A stretch of DNA of 25,974 bases from JAKFWI01 sp031398975 (GTDB lineage: Bacteria; Pseudomonadota; Alphaproteobacteria; Caulobacterales; Aquidulcibacteraceae). This document shows positions 14,183-22,039 of this stretch, piece after piece; positions within the stretch are counted from its first letter, which is position 1, and the number at the start of each line of letters is the position of its first letter. The notes beneath the pieces are model-generated. The model was not told the DNA's origin. It saw nothing but the letters and a program-made list of their open reading frames with translations, and did not search any database. The stretch lies in the NCBI GenBank assembly GCA_031398975.1, contig JANNOI010000032.1, forward strand, positions 1 through 25,974, given 5' to 3'. The position numbers and the translations under genes were made by a program.

Positions 14183-14863
14183 TCAGGCCGTCACGGCCGC
14201 GCGCGCCCGGCGGCGGCCAAGTTGGGCGGCGAACTCCGCCACACGGGTTTCGTAAAAGGCGCGCACGGGCGCGAGCGCCTCGCCCGCCCGGTCGGGGTGA
14301 CCGGAATCATAAGGCGGCGCAGGATCGTATTCGAGCGCCAGTTGGAGCCGGCGCGCCGTCGCTTCGCCCGCGATCTCGCCCAGTACCGCGAAGGCGAAAT
14401 CGATCCCCGCCGTTACGCCGCCGCCGGTAATCACATCGCCGTCCCGCACCACGCGCCCGTGCGTGGGAATGGCTCCCACCTCCGCGAGCAAAGCGTGATA
14501 GGCCCAATGCGTGGTGGCGCGCTTGCCTTCAAGCAGCCCCGCCGCGCCCAACACGAACGCTCCGGTGCAGACCGACGTCACATACCTGGCCTGGCTTCCC
14601 TGCGCGGCGACGAAATCCATCGTCTCCGCATCCTCGATCGCGCCCGCCACGCCGAAGCCGCCGGGCACGCAGATCAGATCGAGCTTCGGCGCCTCCGCGA
14701 ACACCCCGGTCGGGCTGATCGAGACGCCGCAATCGCTCGGCGCGGGGGCCATCGTTTTGGCGAGCACGTGGGTCGTCGCGCCCGGCGTGCGGTGCAGCAC
14801 CTGCAGCGGTCCGGTCAAGTCAAGTTGGGTGAGCCCGGGAAACAGAACGAAGCCGATCTGCAT
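14183..14863 (-). CDS. DJ-1/PfpI family protein (isonitrile hydratase-like)
   Basis: 226 residues with the class I glutamine-amidotransferase-like fold of the DJ-1/PfpI superfamily. The nucleophile elbow is SVCTGAFVLGAAGLL with C99. The acidic residue E/D near LTQLDLTGP (11-19) and the GGGVTAGIDFAFAVL segment are typical of the isonitrile hydratase (InhA) group. Members hydrate isonitriles, or act as deglycase- or hydratase-like enzymes; many have no known substrate. A GGAGG site precedes the ATG. The gene lies 21 bp after thiolase and 13 bp before the fadJ-type gene, so it is part of the beta-oxidation transcript, which is not an expected place for an isonitrile enzyme. No AraC-type DNA-binding domain is attached, unlike some relatives. 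Confidence 0.85.
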   Translation of the reverse strand: MQIGFVLFPGLTQLDLTGPLQVLHRTPGATTHVLAKTMAPAPSDCGVSISPTGVFAEAPKLDLICVPGGFGVAGAIEDAETMDFVAAQGSQARYVTSVCTGAFVLGAAGLLEGKRATTHWAYHALLAEVGAIPTHGRVVRDGDVITGGGVTAGIDFAFAVLGEIAGEATARRLQLALEYDPAPPYDSGHPDRAGEALAPVRAFYETRVAEFAAQLGRRRARAAVTA

Positions 14864-14884
14864 ACGACGCCTCCGTCACCGCGC

Positions 14885-16096
14885 TCAGACGCGCTCGATC
14901 ACCGTCGCCGTTCCCATGCCCGCGCCCACGCACAGCGTCACGAGCGCGCGCTCCTTGTCGGACCGCTCCAATTCATCGACCACGGTGCCGAGGATCATCG
15001 CGCCGGTGGCGCCGAGGGGGTGGCCCATCGCGATCGCCCCGCCATTGACGTTGACGACCGCGGGATCGAGCTCCATCGCCTGGATCCAGCGCAGCACGAC
15101 CGCCGCGAACGCCTCGTTCAACTCCCAGAGATCGATGTCGCCCGGGCTCATGCGCAAACGCGCGAGGATCTTGCGCGTGACGAACTCGGGCCCCGTAAGC
15201 ATGATCGAGGGCTCCGACCCGATCGAGGCCGCGCCCACGATGCGCGCGCGCGCCTTGAGGCCTAGCGCCTCGCCAATCTCCTTCGTGCCGATCAACACCG
15301 CGGCCGCGCCATCGACAACCCCGGAGGAATTGCCGGCATGGTGGACGTGGTCCACTTCCTCGATCTCGGGATAACGCTGCAACACGACCCCGTCGAAGCC
15401 CGGCATGACTTCGCCCTGCATCTTGAAAGAGGGCTCGAGCGCGGCCAGACTTTGCATCGTGGTGTCGGGGCGCATGTGCTCGTCCCGCGCCAGGCGCACA
15501 AGACCGAGCTGATCCTTCACCGGCACGATGGATTTCGCAAAGCGCCCCTCCGCCCAGGCCTGGGCGGCGCGCTTTTGACTTTCCACCGCATAGGCGTCGA
15601 CGTCGGCGCGCGAGAAGCCGTAGCGGGTGGCGATCAGATCGGCGCTGACGCCTTGGGGGGCGAAATAGGATTTGAGCGCGATCTCCGGGTCCGTCGGCCA
15701 GGCGCCGCCATTGGAGCCCATCGGCACGCGGCTCATGCTTTCCACGCCCCCGCCGATGGCGAGTTCCGCCTCGCCCGACTTCACCTTCGCGGCGGCGATA
15801 TTGCACGCTTCGAGCCCCGAGGCGCAGAAGCGATCGATCTGCACCCCGCCGACGCTGTCGTCATAATCGGCGTTGAGCGCCGCGATCCGCGCGATGTCGC
15901 TGCCCTGCTCGCCCACCGGCGCCACGCAGCCCAGGATCACGTCCTCGACCTTGGCGGTGTCCAGCGCATTGCGGTCGCGCAGCGCCTGCAGCACCTGGGT
16001 CGCGAGCGAAAGGGCGGTGATCTCGTGCAGCGCGCCGGTGGTTTTGCCGCGCCCGCGCGGGGTCCGCACGGCGTCGAAAATATAGGCTTCAGCCAT
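14885..16096 (-). CDS. Thiolase family acetyl-CoA C-acyltransferase
   Basis: 403 residues, full length for a thiolase. The nucleophilic cysteine C91 lies in QIDRFCASGLEAC. The C-terminal catalytic histidine H359 is in GGAIAMGHPLGATGA, and the acid/base cysteine C389 is in LCVGAGMGTATV. The NEAF motif appears in LWELNEAFAAVV. The enzyme cleaves 3-ketoacyl-CoA with CoA to release acetyl-CoA, the last step of beta-oxidation; the biosynthetic direction is also possible for the family. GGAGGAA precedes the ATG at 16096. It sits with acyl-CoA dehydrogenase and the FadJ-type enzyme, giving a complete pathway in one operon, which favours a FadA/FadI role over a dedicated acetoacetyl-CoA synthase. Confidence 0.93.
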   Translation of the reverse strand: MAEAYIFDAVRTPRGRGKTTGALHEITALSLATQVLQALRDRNALDTAKVEDVILGCVAPVGEQGSDIARIAALNADYDDSVGGVQIDRFCASGLEACNIAAAKVKSGEAELAIGGGVESMSRVPMGSNGGAWPTDPEIALKSYFAPQGVSADLIATRYGFSRADVDAYAVESQKRAAQAWAEGRFAKSIVPVKDQLGLVRLARDEHMRPDTTMQSLAALEPSFKMQGEVMPGFDGVVLQRYPEIEEVDHVHHAGNSSGVVDGAAAVLIGTKEIGEALGLKARARIVGAASIGSEPSIMLTGPEFVTRKILARLRMSPGDIDLWELNEAFAAVVLRWIQAMELDPAVVNVNGGAIAMGHPLGATGAMILGTVVDELERSDKERALVTLCVGAGMGTATVIERV

Positions 16097-16136
16097 CTCT
16101 TTTCCTCCACGCCGGCGCGGCGGCGTCCGTCCATCT

Positions 16137-16445
16137 TTATTCGAAAAAGGTCCGTATCAGGATCGCGATGTTCAATGCGACGATGATCCCTCCGACCCAG
16201 GTGAGCGCGTCCATCCGCATTTTCAGAGCGTCGATCTGCGCCTTCAGAGCGTCGATCTGCGACTTCAGACCCTCCATCTACGCCTTCAGACCGTCGATCT
16301 GCGCCTTCAGGCCCTCGATTACGCCCTCCATCCTGGCGAGGGGGGCGTCGTTGTCAGACACCGCGCGCGCAGCGGCGCGGGCTTTTTCCTCCGAGGCGCC
16401 GGCGTCCTTGAGGGCGTCATACAATTCGACGATCAGCACCGCCAT
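16137..16445 (-). pseudogene. Small coiled-coil, C-terminally anchored membrane protein gene interrupted by an in-frame TAG
   Basis: Read through, this frame gives 102 codons: MAVLIVELYDALKDAGASEEKARAAARAV, then a heptad-repeat coiled coil (LKAQIDG-type units, about residues 46-81), then one hydrophobic anchor WVGGIIVALNIAILI and a short basic tail. The layout resembles DUF1640-like small coiled-coil membrane proteins, whose role is unclear. Codon 56 (16278-16280) is TAG where sister heptads carry CAG, so one base change splits the gene into 55 and 46 residues. The codon right after TAG is ATG, so reinitiation is possible. The start ATG overlaps the acyl-CoA dehydrogenase stop (TGATG), implying translational coupling. 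It may be a recent pseudogene, a sequencing error, or two short peptides. Confidence 0.75.
16218..16322 (-). repeat. Five tandem 21-bp units encoding coiled-coil heptads
   Basis: Five contiguous 21-bp units occupy 16218-16238, 16239-16259, 16260-16280, 16281-16301 and 16302-16322. On the plus strand they approximate CGCCTTCAGAGCGTCGATCTG. Each encodes one heptad of the LKAQIDG type. The third unit (16260-16280) is the most divergent and carries the TAG stop. There are no spacers, so this is not a CRISPR array. Confidence 0.85.
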
Positions 16446-18238
16446 CAAAACGCCTCCGCGGGCATCGCCATCATTGCGCCGGCGCCGGTCTTGAGCTTGG
16501 CGAGGTGGGCGCTGGCCTCGGGCAGAACGCGGTCGATGTAATAGCGCCCGGTCAACACTTTGGCCTCGTAATAGGGATCGCCGGCGCCGCCGTTTTTCTG
16601 CGCCGCGAAAGCCGCCTGCGCCATCAGGCACCACATATAGGTGAGCGCGGTGACGCCGAACAGATTGAGAAAGTCGTGGCTCGCTGCGCCGGCATTGTCG
16701 AAATTCGACATCCCGTTCTGCATCAGCCAGAGCGTCGCCTCCTGCAATTGGCCCTTGGCGGTGCGCAGGGCTTCCAGGAAGGGCGTCAGCTCGGCGTCGC
16801 CGGCGTGCTCAGCGAGATAGGCGTCGATCTCGCCCAGGAAGGCGGTCATGGCGCGCCCGCCTTGGGCGGCCAGCTTGCGGCCCACAAGATCGAGCGCCTG
16901 CACGCCATTGGCGCCCTCATAGATCATGGCGATGCGCGCATCCCGGACGAATTGCGACATCCCCCATTCCTCGATATAGCCGTGCCCGCCGAACACCTGC
17001 TGGCAGGCGACCGCGTTCTCAAAGCCCTTGTCGGTCAGGTAGGATTTCAGCACCGGCGTCATCAGCGCCATGTAATCGGAGGCCTTTTCGCGCACCTTCT
17101 CGTCCGGCGAGCGGGTGAGCAGATCGCCCTGCAGGGAGGTCCAGAAGGCGAAGGCGCGCGCGCCCTCGTTGAAGCTGCGCGTGTCCATCAGGATGCGGCG
17201 CACGTCGGGGTGCACGAGGATCGGGTCGGCCGGGCCGTCAGGATTTTTCGGCCCCGTCAGGGAGCGGCCCTGGAGGCGGTCCTTCGCGTAGGCGGCGGCG
17301 TTCTGATAGGCGATCTCCGATTGCGACAGCCCCTGCAGGCCGACGCCGAGGCGCGCCACGTTCATCATCGTGAACATGGCCGAAAGGCCCTTGTTCTCGG
17401 CGCCGACGAGATAGCCGATCGCCTCGTCATAATTCATCACGCACGTCGCATTGCCGTGAATGCCCATCTTCTCTTCGAGCTTGCCGCACACCACGCCGTT
17501 GCGCGCGCCCGGCTCGCCGTTCTCGTCGAGCAGGAATTTCGGGACCACAAACAAGGACACGCCCTTGGTGCCCGCCGGCGCCCCTTCGATGCGGGCGAGC
17601 ACCAGGTGGATGATGTTGGTGGTGAGGTCATGCTCGCCAGCGGAGATGAAAATCTTCTGCCCACTGATCTTGTAGCCGCCGTCAGGCTGGGGAACCGCCT
17701 TGGTGCGCAACAGGCCAAGATCGGTGCCGCAATGAGGCTCGGTCAAATTCATGGTGCCCGCCCATTCCCCGGACACAAGCTTCGGGAGATAGGCCTGTTT
17801 CTGCGCGTCGTTCCCGTGGTGCAGGATGGCCTCGTAGGCGCCGTGGCTCAGCCCCGGATACATGCCGAACGCCATGTTCGCCGAGGACACCATCTCGTTC
17901 CACGCAAGGCTCACCAGATGGGGCAGGCCCTGGCCGCCATAGGCGGGATCGGCCCCGAGCGCCGGCCAGCCGCCTTCCACCAATTGCGCATAGGCCTCCT
18001 TAAAGCCCGTGGGCGTGGCGACCGAGCCATCGGCGTGGCGCACGCAGCCCTCCTTGTCGCCCACGACATTCAGCGGGGTGAGAACGCCCTCGCAGAATTT
18101 CGCGCCCTCCTCCAGGATCTGGGATACGGTGTCGAGCGGCGCGTCCGCAAAGCCCGGGAGATTCGAGTAGCGCTCGAGCTTCAGCACGTCGCGGAACAGG
18201 AATTCGTAGTCGCGCAGCGGCGCTTTGTAGGACGGCAT
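16445..18238 (-). CDS. Acyl-CoA dehydrogenase (DmdC/long-form FadE-like family)
   Basis: 597 residues from the ATG at 18238, which follows GAGGAGA; an upstream frame extension of 43 residues to 18367 lacks family resemblance. The flavoprotein core is clear: an N-terminal helical domain, then MNLTEPHCGTDLG (163-175) and KIFISAGEHDL (195-205) of the FAD-binding sheet, MMNVARLGVGLQGL (291-304), QVFGGHGYIEEWGMSQFVRDARI (414-436), and the catalytic base E441 in MIYEGANGVQALD. The extra N-terminal and C-terminal parts match the ~600-residue group that includes methylmercaptopropionyl-CoA dehydrogenase DmdC and many general acyl-CoA dehydrogenases. It oxidises acyl-CoA to enoyl-CoA, passing electrons to ETF. 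It leads the beta-oxidation operon. A DMSP role cannot be claimed: no other dmd genes are nearby. Confidence 0.93.
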   Translation of the reverse strand: MPSYKAPLRDYEFLFRDVLKLERYSNLPGFADAPLDTVSQILEEGAKFCEGVLTPLNVVGDKEGCVRHADGSVATPTGFKEAYAQLVEGGWPALGADPAYGGQGLPHLVSLAWNEMVSSANMAFGMYPGLSHGAYEAILHHGNDAQKQAYLPKLVSGEWAGTMNLTEPHCGTDLGLLRTKAVPQPDGGYKISGQKIFISAGEHDLTTNIIHLVLARIEGAPAGTKGVSLFVVPKFLLDENGEPGARNGVVCGKLEEKMGIHGNATCVMNYDEAIGYLVGAENKGLSAMFTMMNVARLGVGLQGLSQSEIAYQNAAAYAKDRLQGRSLTGPKNPDGPADPILVHPDVRRILMDTRSFNEGARAFAFWTSLQGDLLTRSPDEKVREKASDYMALMTPVLKSYLTDKGFENAVACQQVFGGHGYIEEWGMSQFVRDARIAMIYEGANGVQALDLVGRKLAAQGGRAMTAFLGEIDAYLAEHAGDAELTPFLEALRTAKGQLQEATLWLMQNGMSNFDNAGAASHDFLNLFGVTALTYMWCLMAQAAFAAQKNGGAGDPYYEAKVLTGRYYIDRVLPEASAHLAKLKTGAGAMMAMPAEAF

Positions 18239-18249
18239 GGCGGGTCTCC

Positions 18250-18276
18250 TCGAGATCGGCTGTTCGAGATCGGCTG
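18250..18276. repeat. 13-bp direct repeat at the acyl-CoA dehydrogenase translation start
   Basis: TCGAGATCGGCTG occurs at 18250-18262 and again at 18264-18276, a 14-bp period. The first copy touches the Shine-Dalgarno sequence of the dehydrogenase gene. It may be a regulator site or a small duplication. Confidence 0.6.
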
Positions 18277-18374
18277 GTGCGTACCTGGGGTGTCGTGCGG
18301 CGTCCTCAAGGCGGCGCGCTTTCGGGCTCTTGGGCGATGCGACGCTGCGCCCCAAGCCGCCCCGCAACGCTCCC

Positions 18375-18406
18375 GCCCTGCAACGGGCCCGCCCTGCAAC
18401 GGGCCC
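18375..18406. repeat. Two perfect tandem 16-bp units, each a small hairpin
   Basis: GCCCTGCAACGGGCCC is repeated exactly at 18375-18390 and 18391-18406. Within each unit GCCC pairs with GGGC around TGCAAC. It lies midway between the divergent starts, about 140 bp upstream of the dehydrogenase ATG and 125 bp from the CtrA-type box. Confidence 0.7.
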
Positions 18407-18530
18407 GCCTCGCTAGTCCCCCAGGGGGAGGGCCGGGCCGCGGCGCGTGCATGGGCGGGACGATATCCCCGGCGCCGCGCGCGTCAACGGTGTTCCTGTG
18501 CATGGTTGAGCCGCCTGTGGGCCGCCCCAC

Positions 18531-18546
18531 TTAACACGACTTTAAC
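18531..18546 (+). promoter_or_regulatory. Consensus CtrA-type box upstream of podJ-like gene
   Basis: TTAACACGACTTTAAC matches the CtrA consensus TTAA-N7-TTAAC exactly: first half 18531-18534, seven spacer bases, second half 18542-18545, then C. It lies 129 bp before the podJ-like ATG, in intergenic DNA where TTAA is rare. A GANTC site (GATTC, 18585-18589), the CcrM target sequence used with GcrA, lies between box and gene. Caulobacter podJ is cell-cycle controlled, so this fits. Confidence 0.75.
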
Positions 18547-18674
18547 TGCGGGGCATCTCTCGTTGATCCTGGATGTGGTGGTGTGATTCCCTCGCGCCTA
18601 CCGGATAGTCCAAGCGCGCGTCCAACGGCGCGCGCCGTGCGGCGATCGAGGAAGCACATGCGGCGGGAGCGAGC

Positions 18675-21600
18675 ATGACCGGGCCGGCCCCGTGGAGCGT
18701 CAAGGGCATCGATCCGCGGGCGCGGGAGGCCGCGCGCGAGGCCGCGCGCCGGCACGGCCTGACGATCGGAGAATGGCTGAACCAGGCGATCCTCGCCAAC
18801 GAGGCTGCGCTCGCCGGCGTTCGCGACGCCGCCGCCGCGGGGCGGGAGGACGCGCCGGCCCCGCGCGAGTTCGGCGCCCGCGAACGGCGCGCGCTCAGCG
18901 AGGCGCTGGCGCAGCTGGCCGAACGGGTGGACGCCAACGACCGGCGCGCCGCGCTGGCGCTGACCGGCATGGACCGCACCCTCGCCCAGGTGGCCGAACG
19001 CCTGAAGGCGGCCGAGGCCGCCGGGGCCGACCGCAACGGCGCGGGCGTACTGGCCGCGCTGCGCGACGCCCAGGTCGCGCTCGCCGACAAGATGAGCCGT
19101 CTCGAGGAGGAAGACGTTTCGGCCCTGCGCGCCGAGCAGGCCGCCGCCGCCGCGCGCCTCGCGGACATGGACAAGGACATGCGGGGGCTGTCTTCGCGGG
19201 CCATGGCGGCCGAGGCCGCCGCCAGCGAGGCGCTGGGCGGGCTGAGCGCGGCGCTCTCCGCGCTGGAGGCCCGGCTCGGCGATACCGCCGCGAGCGCGAG
19301 CCGCACCGACCTTGAAGCCCTGCGCACCTCTTTCGACGCCAAGCTCGAATCGATGGCGCAGGATTTCGTCGCCCGCACCGGCGACGCCCGCGCCGAGCTC
19401 ACCGCCCAGATCGCCGCCGCCCTCCAAGGCCTCAATCCCGAGCATACCGCCGAAGCCATCGCCGATATCAGCCGCCGGGTCGCGGCGTCCGAGCGCCGCC
19501 ACGCCACCACGATCGAGGCCGTCTCGATCGAGATCAAGCGGCTGTCTGAATCCATGGAGCGGCGCCTGCGCGCGGTGGAGCAGCGCAATGACGACGGCGC
19601 GGTGGCCGCGATGCGCGAGGAGCTGGGCGACGTCGCGCGCACCCTCGATCGCCGCCTCTCCGAGATGGAGACGCGCGAAGCGGCCGCGTTCGCGCAGATG
19701 GGCGAGGAGGTGGGCCGCGCCGCGGAAAGCCTGGGCGCGCGCGTCGCCGCCTCCGAGGCCCGCAGCGCCGAGGCGATCGGGCAGGTAGGCGAACAGGTGG
19801 CGATGATGGCCGAGCGCCTGAACGCGCGCCAGGACCGGTTCGCCGAAGAGGTCGCCGAGCGGTTCACCCAGAGCGAAAAGCGCCAGGGCGCGCGCCTGTT
19901 CGAGGCGTTGTCGGGCATGGCCAAGCGCCTCGGCGAGATCGAACAGGCCGGCCCCGGGGCCGGTCCCGCAGCGGGGCCGGTGGCGGCGGCGGTGGAGGCG
20001 TTCAGCGCCCGGCTGAAGGCGCTGGAGGAGCGTCTGCCGGCCAACAGCCCAGCGCTCCCGCCGGCGGCGGCGCCCGAACCTGCGCCGCGCTCCGATTGGG
20101 CCGGCCCCGCGCCGGGGCCGGACCTCGAGGCGCCGCCCGAGCCCGGAGAAGAATTCTGGACGCCGGCCGCGCCGGAAGCCGCAGGCTTCGCCGCGGGGGC
20201 CGAGCCCTGGCGCCCCGCGCCGGGGACCACCCCGGTGCGCGCGCGCCCGCTGCCGCTCCTGGATCCCGCCCCCGCCCCCTCCTCCATGGCGACGCAGGAG
20301 CCGGGCCACGACGTGCCCCTGCTGGATCGCGAAACGATCTATGTCGAAGACATCCAGGCCCGCTTCGCCGCCGATGACGACGAGGAGCCCGAGGAGGGGA
20401 TGGTCGCGTTCGGCTTCTCCGAACCCCAGGAGGGGCTGGCGGGCGAGGCCCTGGGCGAGGAGCCGCCGCCCCCGCCCTTCGACACGCCCGATCCGTTCTC
20501 CGAACAGGCGCCCTTCGCCCCAGCCGATCCCTTCGCGGAAATCGAATCCGCGCCTCCGGCGGACGAAGATGAAGACCTGTTTTGGTCCGCCGGAGCCGGC
20601 CCCGCCGGCGCGGCCGACCGCAACGCCGCGGGCGCGCCCTCGCGCGCCGCGGCCGCCGACGAGGCTGAGCTGAACGACGCCATGTTCGGCGATCCGGGGT
20701 TCAGCGATCCCGCATTCGAGCCGAAGCTTTCCACCCCGCCCCCGCCTTGGAGCGCGGCCCCTGCGCCGCCGCCTTCGCCCGAGCGCAACGATTATCTCGC
20801 CGCCGCCCGCCGCGCCGCGCAGGCCCAGGCCCAGGCCGCCCCAGGCAAGGGCCGCAAGGAGGCCGCGCCTGCCCCTGCTCGAACCGCCCCGGCCGAGCGT
20901 GGCGAGGACGCCAAATCAGGTCTGCGGGGCATGACCCGCGTGGCCGTCTGGGGCGCCGCGATCGCAGCGGCCGTGGCCGGAGGCGTCTATTTCTACGCCG
21001 CCGATTCCGGTCCCGTCCCCGGCGCGTCCGCGCCGAGCGACGGCCGCCTCGCCGGCCCGGGCGCCCCGCCCCCGCCCGGCTCGATCGCCGAGGCCGCCGC
21101 GCGGGAGGAGGCCAACCGCCAGGGCCCGGTCCGCGCCGCAGCGGAAACCGCTGAAGACGTGCGAGACGGCGCGCCCGATCTGGGCGCAGAAGCGGCGGAT
21201 GCGCCGGCGGGCGAGACAAAGACGATCGGGGCCGAGACGCCAAGCGAGGCCGCCCCCGCCCGCGCCCGCCCGCTGCAGGAAAGCGCGCTTTCGCCGAAGG
21301 CCGGCCAATCCGGAGCGGGCGAGGGCCTGGTGAGCGCAGCCTATGTCGCCGCGGTCGAGGAGGCGGCCGGACGCGGCGACGGGGTGGCGCAGTACGAGCT
21401 GGCGCTGGTGCGCCTTGGATCGGGGGATGCGGCCGGGGGCGTGGTCCTGCTGCGGCGGGCCGCCGCACAGGGCCTCGCCATGGCGCAGTACCGGCTGGCG
21501 AAGCTGCACGAGCGCGGCGAAGGCGTGGCGCTCGACCTCGAGCAGGCCCGCCGCTGGACGGAGCGCGCGGCCGTCGCCGGCAACCGCAAGGCGATGCACG

Positions 21601-21992
21601 ATCTCGGCGTCTATTTCGCCCGCGGCGAGGGCGCGCCGTTCGATGAAGGGGCGGCGTTCCGCTGGTTCCGCCAGGCCGCCGAATACGGGGTCTCCGACAG
21701 CCAGTTCAATCTGGGCGTGCTCTATCAGCAAGGGCGCGGCGTGGCGGCCAATCCGGGCGAAGCGCTGTTCTGGTTCATGATCGCGGCCGCCCAGGGCGAT
21801 GCCGGCGCCCGCGCCCGCGCCGCGATGATCGAGGCGCAATTGGGGGAGAAGATCACCGCCCAGATCGCCCAACGCGCGCGCGCGTTCAAGGCCAAGACGG
21901 CGCTGGCGCGCGCCAACGGCGCCTTCGGCGATCGCCCCTGGGCGCCGGCCATGACCATCCAGGCCTCCGCCGTGGCCGCTCCCCGCACATGA
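18675..21992 (+). CDS. podJ: PodJ-like polar localisation factor (coiled coil, one membrane span, Sel1 repeats)
   Basis: 1105 residues. The N-terminus reads PWSVKGIDPRAREAARE...GLTIGEWLNQAI, the signature of Caulobacter PodJ and relatives. Then comes a long Ala/Glu/Arg coiled coil (about 55-430), a Pro/acidic disordered stretch (about 435-750), one membrane helix VAVWGAAIAAAVAGGVYFYAA (about 756-776), and a periplasmic part with four Sel1-like repeats (about 885-1045; for example AAAQGLAMAQYRLAKLHERGEGV). PodJ localises to the new cell pole and organises PleC, pilus and holdfast assembly. The Caulobacter protein ends in a peptidoglycan-binding domain; here the chain ends about 50 residues after the Sel1 repeats, with no such domain visible. 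The ATG at 18675 follows GGGAG. The CtrA-type box upstream supports cell-cycle control. Confidence 0.85.
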   Translation: MTGPAPWSVKGIDPRAREAAREAARRHGLTIGEWLNQAILANEAALAGVRDAAAAGREDAPAPREFGARERRALSEALAQLAERVDANDRRAALALTGMDRTLAQVAERLKAAEAAGADRNGAGVLAALRDAQVALADKMSRLEEEDVSALRAEQAAAAARLADMDKDMRGLSSRAMAAEAAASEALGGLSAALSALEARLGDTAASASRTDLEALRTSFDAKLESMAQDFVARTGDARAELTAQIAAALQGLNPEHTAEAIADISRRVAASERRHATTIEAVSIEIKRLSESMERRLRAVEQRNDDGAVAAMREELGDVARTLDRRLSEMETREAAAFAQMGEEVGRAAESLGARVAASEARSAEAIGQVGEQVAMMAERLNARQDRFAEEVAERFTQSEKRQGARLFEALSGMAKRLGEIEQAGPGAGPAAGPVAAAVEAFSARLKALEERLPANSPALPPAAAPEPAPRSDWAGPAPGPDLEAPPEPGEEFWTPAAPEAAGFAAGAEPWRPAPGTTPVRARPLPLLDPAPAPSSMATQEPGHDVPLLDRETIYVEDIQARFAADDDEEPEEGMVAFGFSEPQEGLAGEALGEEPPPPPFDTPDPFSEQAPFAPADPFAEIESAPPADEDEDLFWSAGAGPAGAADRNAAGAPSRAAAADEAELNDAMFGDPGFSDPAFEPKLSTPPPPWSAAPAPPPSPERNDYLAAARRAAQAQAQAAPGKGRKEAAPAPARTAPAERGEDAKSGLRGMTRVAVWGAAIAAAVAGGVYFYAADSGPVPGASAPSDGRLAGPGAPPPPGSIAEAAAREEANRQGPVRAAAETAEDVRDGAPDLGAEAADAPAGETKTIGAETPSEAAPARARPLQESALSPKAGQSGAGEGLVSAAYVAAVEEAAGRGDGVAQYELALVRLGSGDAAGGVVLLRRAAAQGLAMAQYRLAKLHERGEGVALDLEQARRWTERAAVAGNRKAMHDLGVYFARGEGAPFDEGAAFRWFRQAAEYGVSDSQFNLGVLYQQGRGVAANPGEALFWFMIAAAQGDAGARARAAMIEAQLGEKITAQIAQRARAFKAKTALARANGAFGDRPWAPAMTIQASAVAAPRT

Positions 21993-22039
21993 CGCACGCC
22001 GCATTGCCTCAGGGCTGATTTCGTGGGTTTTGGCGGCCG

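Larger units (their letters stand above)
18239..18674. other. Divergent control region between acyl-CoA dehydrogenase and podJ-like genes
   Basis: About 435 bp with no gene I can support. From left to right it holds two 13-bp direct repeats next to the dehydrogenase ribosome-binding site (18250-18276), two tandem 16-bp units (18375-18406), a CtrA-type box (18531-18546) and a GANTC methylation site (18585-18589). Promoters in both directions must lie here. Confidence 0.65.

Noticed and set aside
12286..14430. Long plus-strand open frame (714 codons) opposite the fadJ-type gene
   Set aside because: It is an antisense shadow of a strongly conserved enzyme. Its translation is His/Arg/Gly-rich without family resemblance, as expected in GC-rich DNA.
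16218..16322. CRISPR-like repeats
   Set aside because: The 21-bp units are contiguous with no spacers and encode heptads in frame.
16445..18238. DMSP demethylation operon based on the DmdC-like dehydrogenase
   Set aside because: No dmdA, dmdB or dmdD gene is present. The surrounding genes are general beta-oxidation enzymes.
16505..18586. Plus-strand open frame (693 codons) opposite acyl-CoA dehydrogenase
   Set aside because: Its composition is that of an antisense shadow, and it ignores the conserved dehydrogenase motifs on the other strand.
18531..20309. Minus-strand open frames opposite the podJ-like gene
   Set aside because: They are low-complexity Arg/Gly/Ala translations antisense to the Ala/Glu coiled coil. 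No domain is visible.
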